A stretch of 13,054 nucleotides of DNA from Pseudomonadales bacterium (GTDB taxonomy: Bacteria; Pseudomonadota; Gammaproteobacteria; Pseudomonadales; Azotimanducaceae), in the NCBI GenBank assembly GCA_028822125.1, contig JAPKEK010000017.1, positions 1 through 13,054 of the forward strand, in the 5' to 3' direction. The position numbers and the translations under genes are program-made. This document shows, one piece after another, positions 6,804 through 13,047 of this stretch (its first letter is position 1; each line of letters opens with the position of its first letter). The notes beneath the pieces are model-generated. The model made no database searches, was not told the DNA's origin, and saw only the letters and a program-made list of their open reading frames with translations.

Positions 6804-8023
6804 ATTCTTTGCTTGATATGTTGGGAAATGATGGTGACAATCTTCTCAGACAATGCCCGCTTGGACATGGTTGGCATATTAATTTTGCCTTCCTGCCATA
6901 GGATAGTGGTTTCGTTCAGGTCACTGTTAAAGCCGATCTGGGAGTTTGCTACATTGTTTGCGATGATGAGATCGAGTTTCTTTTCTATTAATTTCTTGCG
7001 AGCATAACCTTCAATGTTCTCGGTTTCCGCTGCAAAGCCCACCGTAAAGGGTTTAGGTACATTGTTTGCTACTTCGGCGATTATGTCTGGATTCTCTACA
7101 AACTCCAGGGTGAGGGTACGTTTGTCGGCGGCGTCTTTCTTGATTTTTTGATTTTGTACCAGTTTTGGTCGGTAGTCAGCAACGGCCGCAACCCCGACAA
7201 ATATGTCGGTTTCGGACAGTCTGGATTGAACGTTATCGTGCATGTCCTGAGCACTTACCACTGATACCAGTTCAGCTCGGTCCGGAGGCTCCAACTGAGT
7301 TGGGCCGGATATCAGGATAACCCTGGCACCGGCGTCTAGCGCAGCTTCTGCAAGTGCATAACCCTGTTTTCCACTACTGTGATTGCTGATGTAGCGTACC
7401 GGATCAATGGCTTCCCGGGTTGGGCCCGCTGTTATCATAACAGTCTTACCGGTGAGCTCGCCTGAATCAAACAGCTCACTGGTCGCCAGAATTAATCGGT
7501 CAATGTCCAGTAGTCTACCTGCGCCGGTATCACCGCAGGCCTGGATACCATGATCGGGTCCCAGTAAATGCACGCCTCTGGAGACGAGCAGTTTTTGGTT
7601 TGCCTGAGTCGCCGGTTTTGCCCACATTGCCTGATTCATGGCAGGCGCCACCGCCACAGGACATTCAGCAGCCAGGCAAACGGTCGTTAACAGATCATCG
7701 CTGTGACCACTGGCAAAGCGAGCCAGGAAATTGGCACTGGCGGGTACTATTAATATGAGATCAGCCCATCGCGCCAGTTCAATGTGGCCCATAGCAGACT
7801 CTGTATCCGGATTGAGTAAGTCAAGATGAACCGGGTTGGTGGACAATGCCTGCAAGGTTAAAGGCGTAATAAACTCGGTTGCAGATCGAGTCATGATGAT
7901 TCGAATTTTTGCGCCCTGATCCTGAAGTCGTCGAGTCAATTCCGCTGCTTTATAAGCCGCAATACCACCCGTTACGCCAAGCAGGATCCTGCGATTTCTC
8001 AGCGTCAGCAATGTATTATTCAT
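6800..8023 (-). CDS. coaBC: Bifunctional CoaBC: phosphopantothenoylcysteine decarboxylase / phosphopantothenate-cysteine ligase
   Basis: Carries out two successive steps of coenzyme A synthesis: CTP-dependent ligation of cysteine to 4'-phosphopantothenate and FMN-dependent decarboxylation of the product. The product is 407 residues (E. coli Dfp 406). The CoaC half (about 1-185) shows GVTGGIAAYK (16-25), GHIELARWAD with catalytic H80, PASANFLAR, PAMNQAMW (127-134, N130) and the flap QACGDTGAGR with C163. The CoaB half starts near 190 with KTVMITAGPTREAIDPVRYI then SNHSSGKQG (N214 near the expected acyl-cytidylate residue) and continues through AAVADYRP and KIKK to VGFAAETE. GAAGGGA lies 7 nt before the ATG, a strong site. 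It is the first gene of the coaBC-dut-argB-slmA cluster and is divergent from radC. Confidence 0.97.
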   Translation of the reverse strand: MNNTLLTLRNRRILLGVTGGIAAYKAAELTRRLQDQGAKIRIIMTRSATEFITPLTLQALSTNPVHLDLLNPDTESAMGHIELARWADLILIVPASANFLARFASGHSDDLLTTVCLAAECPVAVAPAMNQAMWAKPATQANQKLLVSRGVHLLGPDHGIQACGDTGAGRLLDIDRLILATSELFDSGELTGKTVMITAGPTREAIDPVRYISNHSSGKQGYALAEAALDAGARVILISGPTQLEPPDRAELVSVVSAQDMHDNVQSRLSETDIFVGVAAVADYRPKLVQNQKIKKDAADKRTLTLEFVENPDIIAEVANNVPKPFTVGFAAETENIEGYARKKLIEKKLDLIIANNVANSQIGFNSDLNETTILWQEGKINMPTMSKRALSEKIVTIISQHIKQRI

Positions 8024-8089
8024 TACACTGTCCCTTCGAGTTCATCTCTTTCGCCTGTTACTTCGGGCTTAATCCGGCATCTTAAACAG

Positions 8090-8129
8090 TTTCAGTCGCT
8101 ATAGCACTCTACAGATAATTTCCTATATT
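8090..8129 (+). promoter_or_regulatory. Weak candidate promoter for radC in the divergent coaBC/radC gap
   Basis: The 135-bp divergent gap contains TTTCAG (8090-8095), an 18-bp spacer and GATAAT (8114-8119, 5/6), plus an AT-rich TATATT at 8124-8129. A perfect 8-bp palindrome GCTATAGC (8098-8105) lies in the spacer. On the minus strand the same palindrome gives TGC-TATAGC, an extended -10-like element that could serve coaBC. The -35 boxes are poor in both directions, so this is a suggestion only. Confidence 0.25.
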
Positions 8130-8158
8130 AAAAGACCAGGCAGAAATTAGGATCTCAG

Positions 8159-8833
8159 ATGGCGGAAAGTACCTCAACGAGGGGTATGAGTGGGCAGAAA
8201 TCGGGCGGTGGGTTCAAGGTTTCTCAGCCGATCCGCTATTCAGAGCTGGATTTACTGGCGCTTATTCTCGGCATATCCAAAGAACCGGAGAGTCTTGACC
8301 TGTTGTATGCACGTTTGTGTCGAGAACCGAGCCTGCAGTGGTTGCGTGGTGATGACGCCGAATCAGACGCTTATTGCTTACCTTCTACCTGGTGGGTGCG
8401 ATTGCGGGCCTGTTTTGAATTGGTCGATCGGGTCATTTGGGAGAACCTTAGGCGCTCTGATGTGATGCACGCGCCCAGCGATGTGCGGCAATTTCTGTTA
8501 GGTCGACTGGGGCACTGCGAGACTGAACAGTTTGCCGTACTTTATCTGGATTCTGCCAATCGCATACTAGAATTTCAGATTCTATTTTCCGGGACGGTTA
8601 ATTCAGTGAAGGTTTATCCGAGAGTAGTGGTCCAACAGGCTCTTGCTATCAACGCAAGCGCGTTGATTATCAGTCACAATCACCCTTCTGGATCCTGGGA
8701 GCTGTCTGCAGCCGATATTGATTTAACCCAGGATTTGCGTGATCTGGTAGAAAAACTGGATATCCGTATCCTGGATCACATGGTCGTCGCCCAGGGTGTG
8801 GTTATTTCCATGGTTGAACAAGGATTGCTATAA
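8159..8833 (+). CDS. radC: RadC family JAB/MPN+ domain protein
   Basis: RadC proteins carry a zinc metalloprotease-like MPN+/JAMM fold; their cellular job is unsettled, and the original radiation-repair phenotype was attributed to another gene in E. coli. The product is 224 residues (family about 220-225). The C-terminal domain has LYLDSANRILEFQILFSGTV (128-147), the JAMM core ISHNHPSG (171-178, H173 and H175) with D186 ten residues after the second His, and LDIRILDHMVV (200-210). The N-terminal part keeps YSELDLLALILG (27-38), but the usual helix-hairpin-helix GxGxxKAxxL is not recognisable: LPSTWWVRLRACFELVDR (74-91) stands in its place. VYPRVVV also differs from the common VxPREV. AGGA six nt before the ATG supports the start. 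It sits between coaBC and rpmB as in E. coli. Confidence 0.9.
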   Translation: MAESTSTRGMSGQKSGGGFKVSQPIRYSELDLLALILGISKEPESLDLLYARLCREPSLQWLRGDDAESDAYCLPSTWWVRLRACFELVDRVIWENLRRSDVMHAPSDVRQFLLGRLGHCETEQFAVLYLDSANRILEFQILFSGTVNSVKVYPRVVVQQALAINASALIISHNHPSGSWELSAADIDLTQDLRDLVEKLDIRILDHMVVAQGVVISMVEQGLL

Positions 8834-8836
8834 ACA

Positions 8837-8865
8837 TTGAAAAGGAATCGGGCATCTGGTATAAA
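8837..8865 (+). promoter_or_regulatory. Strong sigma70 promoter for rpmB
   Basis: TTGAAA (8837-8842), exactly 17 bp, then TATAAA (8860-8865), each 5/6 to consensus. A TG one base before the -10 (8857-8858) makes it an extended -10 promoter. The downstream sequence GTCGCGC is a GC-rich discriminator, typical of ppGpp-repressed ribosomal promoters. Transcription would begin near 8872, giving a leader of about 50 nt before rpmB. Confidence 0.75.
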
Positions 8866-8920
8866 GTCGCGCTCCTGCAGCGTGGCTGTGGGATACTTAT
8901 CAATTGAACGGGAAAATAAA

Positions 8921-9157
8921 ATGTCCAGAGTCTGTCAGGTTACTGGAAAAAGACCGATTACCGGAAACAATGTTTCTCATGCCAACAACAAAACTCGACG
9001 TAGATTTCTGCCAAATATTCATGACCATCGGTTTTGGCTGGCCAGTGAGAAGCGCTTTGTGAAATTAAGAGTGTCAGCTAAAGGTATGCGAATTATTGAC
9101 AAACTCGGCCTGGAAAAGGTTGTTGCGGACCTTAAAGCAAGAGGTGAAAGGGTCTGA
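8921..9157 (+). CDS. rpmB: Ribosomal protein L28 (bL28)
   Basis: Component of the 50S subunit. The product is 78 residues, the same length as E. coli L28 and nearly collinear with it: MSRVCQVTGKRPITGNNVSH, then RRRFLPNIHDHRFW, SEKRFVKLRVSAKGMRIIDK and the end LKARGERV. A spurious longer frame extends upstream to a TTG at 8837, but that TTG is part of the -35 box of the predicted promoter, so the ATG at 8921 with GGGA upstream is the start. Normally rpmB is followed within a few tens of bases by rpmG; here 219 bp intervene. The sequence AGGGT-CTGA-ACCCT (9149-9162) forms a small hairpin over the stop codon. Confidence 0.97.
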   Translation: MSRVCQVTGKRPITGNNVSHANNKTRRRFLPNIHDHRFWLASEKRFVKLRVSAKGMRIIDKLGLEKVVADLKARGERV

Positions 9158-9200
9158 ACCCTGGGTTAAGACAATAGGCTGTTTCAGTAAAGATATGCGG

Positions 9201-9234
9201 TTCAGGGATCGAGAAAGACTATCCCTGGAATTTT
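9201..9234 (+). terminator. Possible intrinsic terminator after rpmB
   Basis: CAGGGAT (9203-9209) pairs with ATCCCTG (9221-9227) around an 11-nt loop; a G-U pair and one A-U pair can extend the stem to nine. It is followed closely by TTTT (9231-9234). The stem is only moderately GC-rich and the T tract is short, so partial termination, or an RNA-processing hairpin, fits as well. Confidence 0.45.
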
Positions 9235-9261
9235 ATGTAGGTCTGTTGAGGCGAGTATGAA

Positions 9262-9303
9262 TTGCAATGACTCATTTGCAATGACTTTGTTGCAATGACT
9301 TTA
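9262..9303 (+). repeat. Three direct repeats of an 11-mer at 14-bp period
   Basis: TTGCAATGACT occurs perfectly at 9262-9272, 9276-9286 and 9290-9300, always followed by a different 3-base spacer (CAT, TTG, TTA). A fourth, degenerate TTGCAGTG lies at 9317-9324, one base out of phase. The 11-mers are identical while the spacers are not, which resembles an array of binding sites more than fresh slippage. Repeat structure is certain; function unknown. Confidence 0.9.
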
Positions 9304-9331
9304 AAGATTATCGGAATTGCAGTGTATAGTG

Positions 9332-9359
9332 TAAATATTCCTGTTTAAATATTCCTGTT
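9332..9359 (+). repeat. Perfect tandem duplication of 14 bp upstream of rpmG
   Basis: TAAATATTCCTGTT occurs twice head to tail (9332-9345 and 9346-9359) with no mismatch, ending 17 bp before the rpmG ATG. It has the same 14-bp period as the neighbouring, unrelated array. The perfect copies suggest a recent slippage duplication. A TATAGT at 9325-9330 just upstream could be a -10 box for rpmG, but no good -35 is placed with it. Confidence 0.9.
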
Positions 9360-9376
9360 ATAGAGAGCATTCGAAA

Positions 9377-9532
9377 ATGAGAGATAAAATTAAGCTGGTG
9401 TCTTCGGCTGGCACAGGTCACTACTACACAACCAGTAAGAATAAGAAAACCACACCGGATAAGATGCAAATCAAGAAATTCGATCCTGTGGTTCGAAAAC
9501 ACGTCATCTATAAAGAAGCAAAGATTAAATAA
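9377..9532 (+). CDS. rpmG: Ribosomal protein L33 (bL33), cysteine-free form
   Basis: Component of the 50S subunit near the E site. The product is 51 residues: MRDKIKLVSSAGTGHYYTTS, then KNKKTTPDKM and KKFDPVVRKHVIYKEAKIK, closely matching E. coli L33 (55 residues), whose first few residues are absent here. There are no cysteines, so this is the zinc-independent form. GAGAG lies about 9 nt before the ATG. It is separated from rpmB by a terminator-like hairpin and repeat arrays, so it may have its own promoter, unlike the usual rpmBG operon. Its last 8 bp overlap the end of the convergent hydantoinase gene. Confidence 0.96.
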   Translation: MRDKIKLVSSAGTGHYYTTSKNKKTTPDKMQIKKFDPVVRKHVIYKEAKIK

Positions 9533-11501
9533 CTTCGTTGTGGAGCAATAAGCTGCCACTGCTGGTCAGAGTCGCTGTCCAGTTTTCCTTCACCCTGGTC
9601 AAGGTGTGATCTTCCAGAATGAGAAAGGGGCCAGGTAGGCTGTTGCCCTGAATCAGATCTTCTCTGCGAACTGTTTTATAGTTATTGGCATCAGCGGGCT
9701 TGCCTGAATTGTCGATCCTTGGGAGACGCGAGCGGTCCCCGGACAGAGACTGCGGCTTGGGCAGGTCGATCCTGCTGGGTGACGACAGCCTCAGCCGGAT
9801 ATTGAGAAGTTCTACGGGTTGGCTCAGTTGATGCCCGTATCGTAATTGATGCTGGTTTTGAAACTCATGCTGACAACCTGGGATGCCATTAAACGGGATG
9901 TTAAGGGTATGGGATTGGCCCTGATAGCGAAGATCAAGGCTGGCTTGCGAATATATATCGGTAACCCCCTCCTGCTTGAGTTCCCTGTAACCGTGTTGAT
10001 AAAGCTCGTCTAGCCATTGCTGGATCTGCTTGTTGTTTAATTCCTGTAATAAGCTCAGCTTGGTTTTAACCAGTTCTCTGCCTGGCTTCGCACAGAGCAT
10101 ACCCAGGGCAGATAACACGCCACTGTGCAGAGGAATGACCGCAGTGCTAATTTCCAGCATCTCAGCCAGGTCACACAGGTGCAGGCCGCCTGCGCCACCA
10201 AAACAGGCCAGGGTAAACTCTCTGGGATCAAAGCCTCTCTGGATGGAGATCAGACGTAACGCCTGCGCCATATGTTCGTTGGCGATTGCAATGATGCCTT
10301 CGGCTGTTTGCGTGGCGGAAAGCCCGAGCTGACGACCAATGCGAAGGATAGCAGTGATTGCTTTTGACTCGTCAATAGCCAGGGACCCGGCGAGTAGCTG
10401 GCTTGCAGGTAGCCGCTTTAAAACCACATTAGCATCTGTAACAGTTGCCTGTGTTCCGCCCAGGCCGTAACACGCCGGGCCGGGCTTGGCACCCGCCGAA
10501 AGTGGACCCACCTGCAGTATGCCACCTTGGTCAACGTAGGCTATTGAACCTCCGCCGGCACCAATGGTGTGGATGTCAGCCATGGGAATAGCGATAGGTA
10601 GACCGGCAATATGGCCCTGGTTAGTAATTTTGATATCCTCGTCGATTAAAGATACGTCGGTTGATGTGCCTCCCATGTCGAAGGTTATTAACTTATTGGG
10701 TTGAACCTGGTTTTTTGCTGCGCTCAGGCCTCCTGCAGGGCCCGATAGCAGAAGATTGATCCCACGTTTGGCGGCCTGATCCGCAGCGATGGTAAGCCCA
10801 GAGGATTGCATTATGGTGACGGGATTAGGGGCGAAGGCGGCAGAGAGTTCAGTCAGGTAGTTGTTTAATAAAGGCCCAAGCGAGGCGTTCATCCAGGTTG
10901 CGATACCCCGTTCATATTCCCGGTATTCGGGTAGTACGTAGGAAGATCGACTGACAAAATAGGTGTCGCCGAGTTTGTCCTGAATTTGTTTTTCCTCCTT
11001 ATCGTTGAGAAACGAAAACAGTAGATTAATCGCGACAGCCTGCGGTTTGGCGGCGTCGATTTGACTCACTAGGTGGTTCAGCGAATCTTCATCCAGGTCA
11101 GTCAGCAGCTCACCCTGGGCTGATCGTCTTGTTGTGACTTCAAAGGTGAGAGAAGCATCCAGTGATATCATGGGTTTGCTGGGTTGTAGCTGGTATAGCT
11201 GAGAGCGGGTTTGACGGCCGATCGTTAAAATATCTGCCAGACCCTCATTGGTGATATAAGCAGTTTTAGCCCCTTTTTGCTGGAGTGCAGCATTGGTTGC
11301 AACAGTTGTCCCATGAACGATGATCAGGTTGCCCGAGGCCAACAGGTCCTGCACACCCAAGTCATGAATCCCTTCGAAAATAGCCTGCTCAGGTGCATCA
11401 GGCGTTGACAGGACTTTGTGAGTAAGTACCTTATCGTCCCTTACCAGCACAAAATCGGTGAATGTGCCACCGGTATCAATTCCCAGTAAATTCTTTTCCA
11501 T
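9525..11501 (-). CDS. Hydantoinase A / 5-oxoprolinase family protein
   Basis: Member of the HyuA/OplA ASKHA-fold family, whose members use ATP to open hydantoin or oxoproline rings or to carboxylate ketones. The product is 658 residues, in the range of stand-alone HyuA subunits (about 650-700). Domain order: the N-terminal Hydant_A_N part with LLGIDTGGTFTDFVLV (5-20) and VHGTTVATNA (62-71); the central part with LLSGPAGGLSAAK (251-263), ITFDMGGTSTDVSLID (272-287), IHTIGAGGGSIAYVD (310-324), GPACYGLGGTQATVTDAN (341-358) and FGGAGGLHLCDLA; and a C-terminal domain. No hydantoinase B (HyuB) gene is in the window, so the partner and substrate are unknown. It is inserted, in opposite orientation, between rpmG and mutM. 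The start has no clear Shine-Dalgarno. Family is certain; the substrate cannot be named. Confidence 0.88.
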   Translation of the reverse strand: MEKNLLGIDTGGTFTDFVLVRDDKVLTHKVLSTPDAPEQAIFEGIHDLGVQDLLASGNLIIVHGTTVATNAALQQKGAKTAYITNEGLADILTIGRQTRSQLYQLQPSKPMISLDASLTFEVTTRRSAQGELLTDLDEDSLNHLVSQIDAAKPQAVAINLLFSFLNDKEEKQIQDKLGDTYFVSRSSYVLPEYREYERGIATWMNASLGPLLNNYLTELSAAFAPNPVTIMQSSGLTIAADQAAKRGINLLLSGPAGGLSAAKNQVQPNKLITFDMGGTSTDVSLIDEDIKITNQGHIAGLPIAIPMADIHTIGAGGGSIAYVDQGGILQVGPLSAGAKPGPACYGLGGTQATVTDANVVLKRLPASQLLAGSLAIDESKAITAILRIGRQLGLSATQTAEGIIAIANEHMAQALRLISIQRGFDPREFTLACFGGAGGLHLCDLAEMLEISTAVIPLHSGVLSALGMLCAKPGRELVKTKLSLLQELNNKQIQQWLDELYQHGYRELKQEGVTDIYSQASLDLRYQGQSHTLNIPFNGIPGCQHEFQNQHQLRYGHQLSQPVELLNIRLRLSSPSRIDLPKPQSLSGDRSRLPRIDNSGKPADANNYKTVRREDLIQGNSLPGPFLILEDHTLTRVKENWTATLTSSGSLLLHNEVI

Positions 11502-11511
11502 CGGCGTGTGG

Positions 11512-11547
11512 CATCATTTGTGAAATAATGTGACCCCAGTATGTCAA
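11512..11547 (-). promoter_or_regulatory. Possible hydantoinase promoter with inverted-repeat operator
   Basis: On the minus strand a perfect TTGACA lies at 11542-11547, but the hexamer 17 bp downstream (TTCACA) is a poor -10. Just downstream is an imperfect 19-bp inverted repeat (11512-11530): CAT-C-ATTT, GTG, AAAT-A-ATG, with one mismatch per arm. It ends 10 bp before the start codon. This position suits a local repressor site. A matching regulator gene is not in the window. Confidence 0.3.
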
Positions 11548-11592
11548 GCTGGCTGGGATAGCTTATTGTAATTAGAGCAGCTGCTGCAAGCG

Positions 11593-11617
11593 GCTATTAC
11601 CAGCGGCCATTAATAGC
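11593..11617. repeat. Inverted repeat in the hydantoinase-mutM gap
   Basis: GCTATTA (11593-11599) and TAATAGC (11611-11617) are perfect inverted copies around an 11-base GC-rich centre, in the 201-bp divergent region between the hydantoinase gene and mutM. No T tract follows on either strand, so it is not a typical terminator; a protein-binding site or RNA hairpin is possible. Confidence 0.45.
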
Positions 11618-11645
11618 AGGTCGTGAAGGCAGATTTTGATAAGAC

Positions 11646-11675
11646 TTACATTGAAAAGCGTTACGTTGAAAAGCA
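11646..11675 (+). repeat. 15-bp tandem duplication upstream of mutM
   Basis: TTACATTGAAAAGCG (11646-11660) is followed directly by TTACGTTGAAAAGCA (11661-11675), two mismatches in 15. Each copy holds TTGAAA, a -35-like hexamer, but neither has a good -10 at 16-18 bp. It lies 27 bp before the mutM ATG. Confidence 0.85.
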
Positions 11676-11702
11676 TTAAATATGCTTGTGGACAGGAAGC
11701 AG

Positions 11703-12512
11703 ATGCCTGAATTACCTGAAGTAGAGACGACGCGTGCCGGCATTGAACCTCATATTAGAGGTCAGCGAATTACGGCAGTCCATATAAGAGAGTACCGGCT
11801 GCGTTGGCCGATATCGCCCGACCTCGGCCAGAACATAACGGGTAAGGTTGTCAGGGAGGTGAGGCGCAGAGCTAAGTACCTGCTTCTGGATACACGGCAA
11901 GGCCAGATCATGATGCACCTGGGCATGTCAGGAAGCCTGCGCATTCTTGCGCAGGATACACCGGCACAGACACATGATCATGTCGACTTCGTGTTCAGCA
12001 ACGGCAAGCTTCTTCGCTATAAAGACCCGAGAAAATTTGGTTCTATATTCTGGCTGCCAGACGGTGAGCACCGGCTTCTCAGGCACCTGGGACCCGAACC
12101 CTTGCTCGACGAATTTACGCCTCGTTATCTTTTTGTTCGAAGCAGAAGTCGGCAGGTGGCCATCAAAACCCTGATCATGAATGCTCAGATCGTCGTCGGC
12201 GTCGGTAATATTTATGCGAATGAGGCTCTTTTTATGGCGGGGATTAAGCCCACCTTCCCAGCGGGTAAATTATCTCTGCACAGATGTACTCGCCTTGTGA
12301 ATGCAATAAGGGTTGTGCTCAACAGCGCTATTGAAGCCGGCGGCACCAGTTTAAGGGATTTTATCAGGGAAGATGGATCGCCCGGCTACTTCCGCCAGGC
12401 GCTTCAGGTCTATGGTCGCGAGGGTGAAGACTGTTATCGGTGCGAGAAACCGCTGAAGACACTTAGAATGGGCGGGCGTGCAACAGTTTATTGCAGCCGC
12501 TGCCAGCGTTAA
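11703..12512 (+). CDS. mutM: Formamidopyrimidine-DNA glycosylase (Fpg/MutM)
   Basis: Removes 8-oxoguanine and formamidopyrimidines from DNA and cleaves the abasic site by beta,delta-elimination. The product is 269 residues, the same as E. coli MutM. It begins MPELPEVETTRAGIEPHI; after Met removal the catalytic proline is N-terminal, with E3 next. K58 (RRAKYLLL), MHLGMSGSLR (71-80), YKDPRKFGSIFW (106-117), the helix-two-turn-helix VGVGNIYANEAL (166-177), and a zinc finger of C244, C247, C264 and C267 with R259 in its hairpin are all present. A seven-codon longer frame exists, but it would bury the catalytic proline; AGGA six nt before the ATG at 11703 confirms the start. It converges on coaD with a 4-bp overlap. 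It looks fully functional. Confidence 0.97.
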   Translation: MPELPEVETTRAGIEPHIRGQRITAVHIREYRLRWPISPDLGQNITGKVVREVRRRAKYLLLDTRQGQIMMHLGMSGSLRILAQDTPAQTHDHVDFVFSNGKLLRYKDPRKFGSIFWLPDGEHRLLRHLGPEPLLDEFTPRYLFVRSRSRQVAIKTLIMNAQIVVGVGNIYANEALFMAGIKPTFPAGKLSLHRCTRLVNAIRVVLNSAIEAGGTSLRDFIREDGSPGYFRQALQVYGREGEDCYRCEKPLKTLRMGGRATVYCSRCQR

Positions 12513-12985
12513 CTGATTTGCCCGTCTTTTACTGCCTGCTCAATCGCCGGGTGAACAAAGTGGCTGATATCGCCTCCGTAGGATGCAATCTGTCGAACCA
12601 GTGTTGATGAGATATAAGAAAATTCTACAGAAGGCGCCAGGAATATGGTCTCCAGAGAAGGATTGAGCACTCGGTTCATGTTCAGCATCTGGAACTCATA
12701 CTCAAAATCGGTGACCGTCCTGATTCCCTTGAGGATGACACTGGCGCCTATCGTTTTGGCAAAATCGACAGTAAGCCCATGGAAACCTTGAACATCTACA
12801 TTGTCCAGGTGTGCCAGGGCCAGTTTGGCCAGATCAACTCTCAGCGCCAGAATGCTTGGATCTTTCTGAGGGCTGGTAGCAATACCGAGTATGACGTTAT
12901 CGAATAAAATCGAAGCTCGTTGAACCAGATCAGCATGCCCGTTGTGAATGGGATTGAATGTTCCCGGATACAGTACAGTGCTCAT
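12509..12985 (-). CDS. coaD: Pantetheine-phosphate adenylyltransferase
   Basis: Transfers AMP from ATP to 4'-phosphopantetheine, giving dephospho-CoA, the penultimate step of CoA synthesis. The product is 158 residues (E. coli 159). The nucleotidyltransferase signature is YPGTFNPIHNGHADLV (6-21, H17), followed by SPQKDPS (K41), ILKGIRTVTDFEYEFQMLNM (84-103), LAPSVEFSYISSTLV (116-130) and GDISHFVHP (138-146). Two signature positions read as in NadD (N11 for the usual D, H14 for the usual T), and K86 replaces the usual arginine of RGLR. The later motifs still fit CoaD. The frame is open 11 codons further, but that ATG (13016-13018) lies inside the predicted -10 box, so the start at 12985 is preferred. 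Its end overlaps mutM by four bases. Confidence 0.93.
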   Translation of the reverse strand: MSTVLYPGTFNPIHNGHADLVQRASILFDNVILGIATSPQKDPSILALRVDLAKLALAHLDNVDVQGFHGLTVDFAKTIGASVILKGIRTVTDFEYEFQMLNMNRVLNPSLETIFLAPSVEFSYISSTLVRQIASYGGDISHFVHPAIEQAVKDGQIS

Positions 12986-13013
12986 GGTTGCTTTGTCCCT
13001 GATTAAAGCCGGA

Positions 13014-13047
13014 ATCATACATGACTGTCAGTGAGCGTCAACGCTCA
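13014..13047 (-). promoter_or_regulatory. coaD promoter with perfect inverted repeat over the -35
   Basis: On the minus strand: TTGACG (13036-13041), 16-bp spacer, TATGAT (13014-13019), each 5/6. The start would fall near 13007, about 20 nt before the chosen coaD ATG. A perfect 16-bp inverted repeat TGAGCGT-CA-ACGCTCA (13032-13047) covers the -35, a position that suits a repressor or activator site. The promoter is well matched; the operator role is inferred. Confidence 0.55.

Noticed and set aside
9195..9260. 21-codon ORF between rpmB and rpmG
   Set aside because: No Shine-Dalgarno, runs through the hairpin stem, and looks like chance.
9262..9359. CRISPR array
   Set aside because: Repeats of 11-14 bp with 0-3-base spacers are far too short for CRISPR repeats and spacers.
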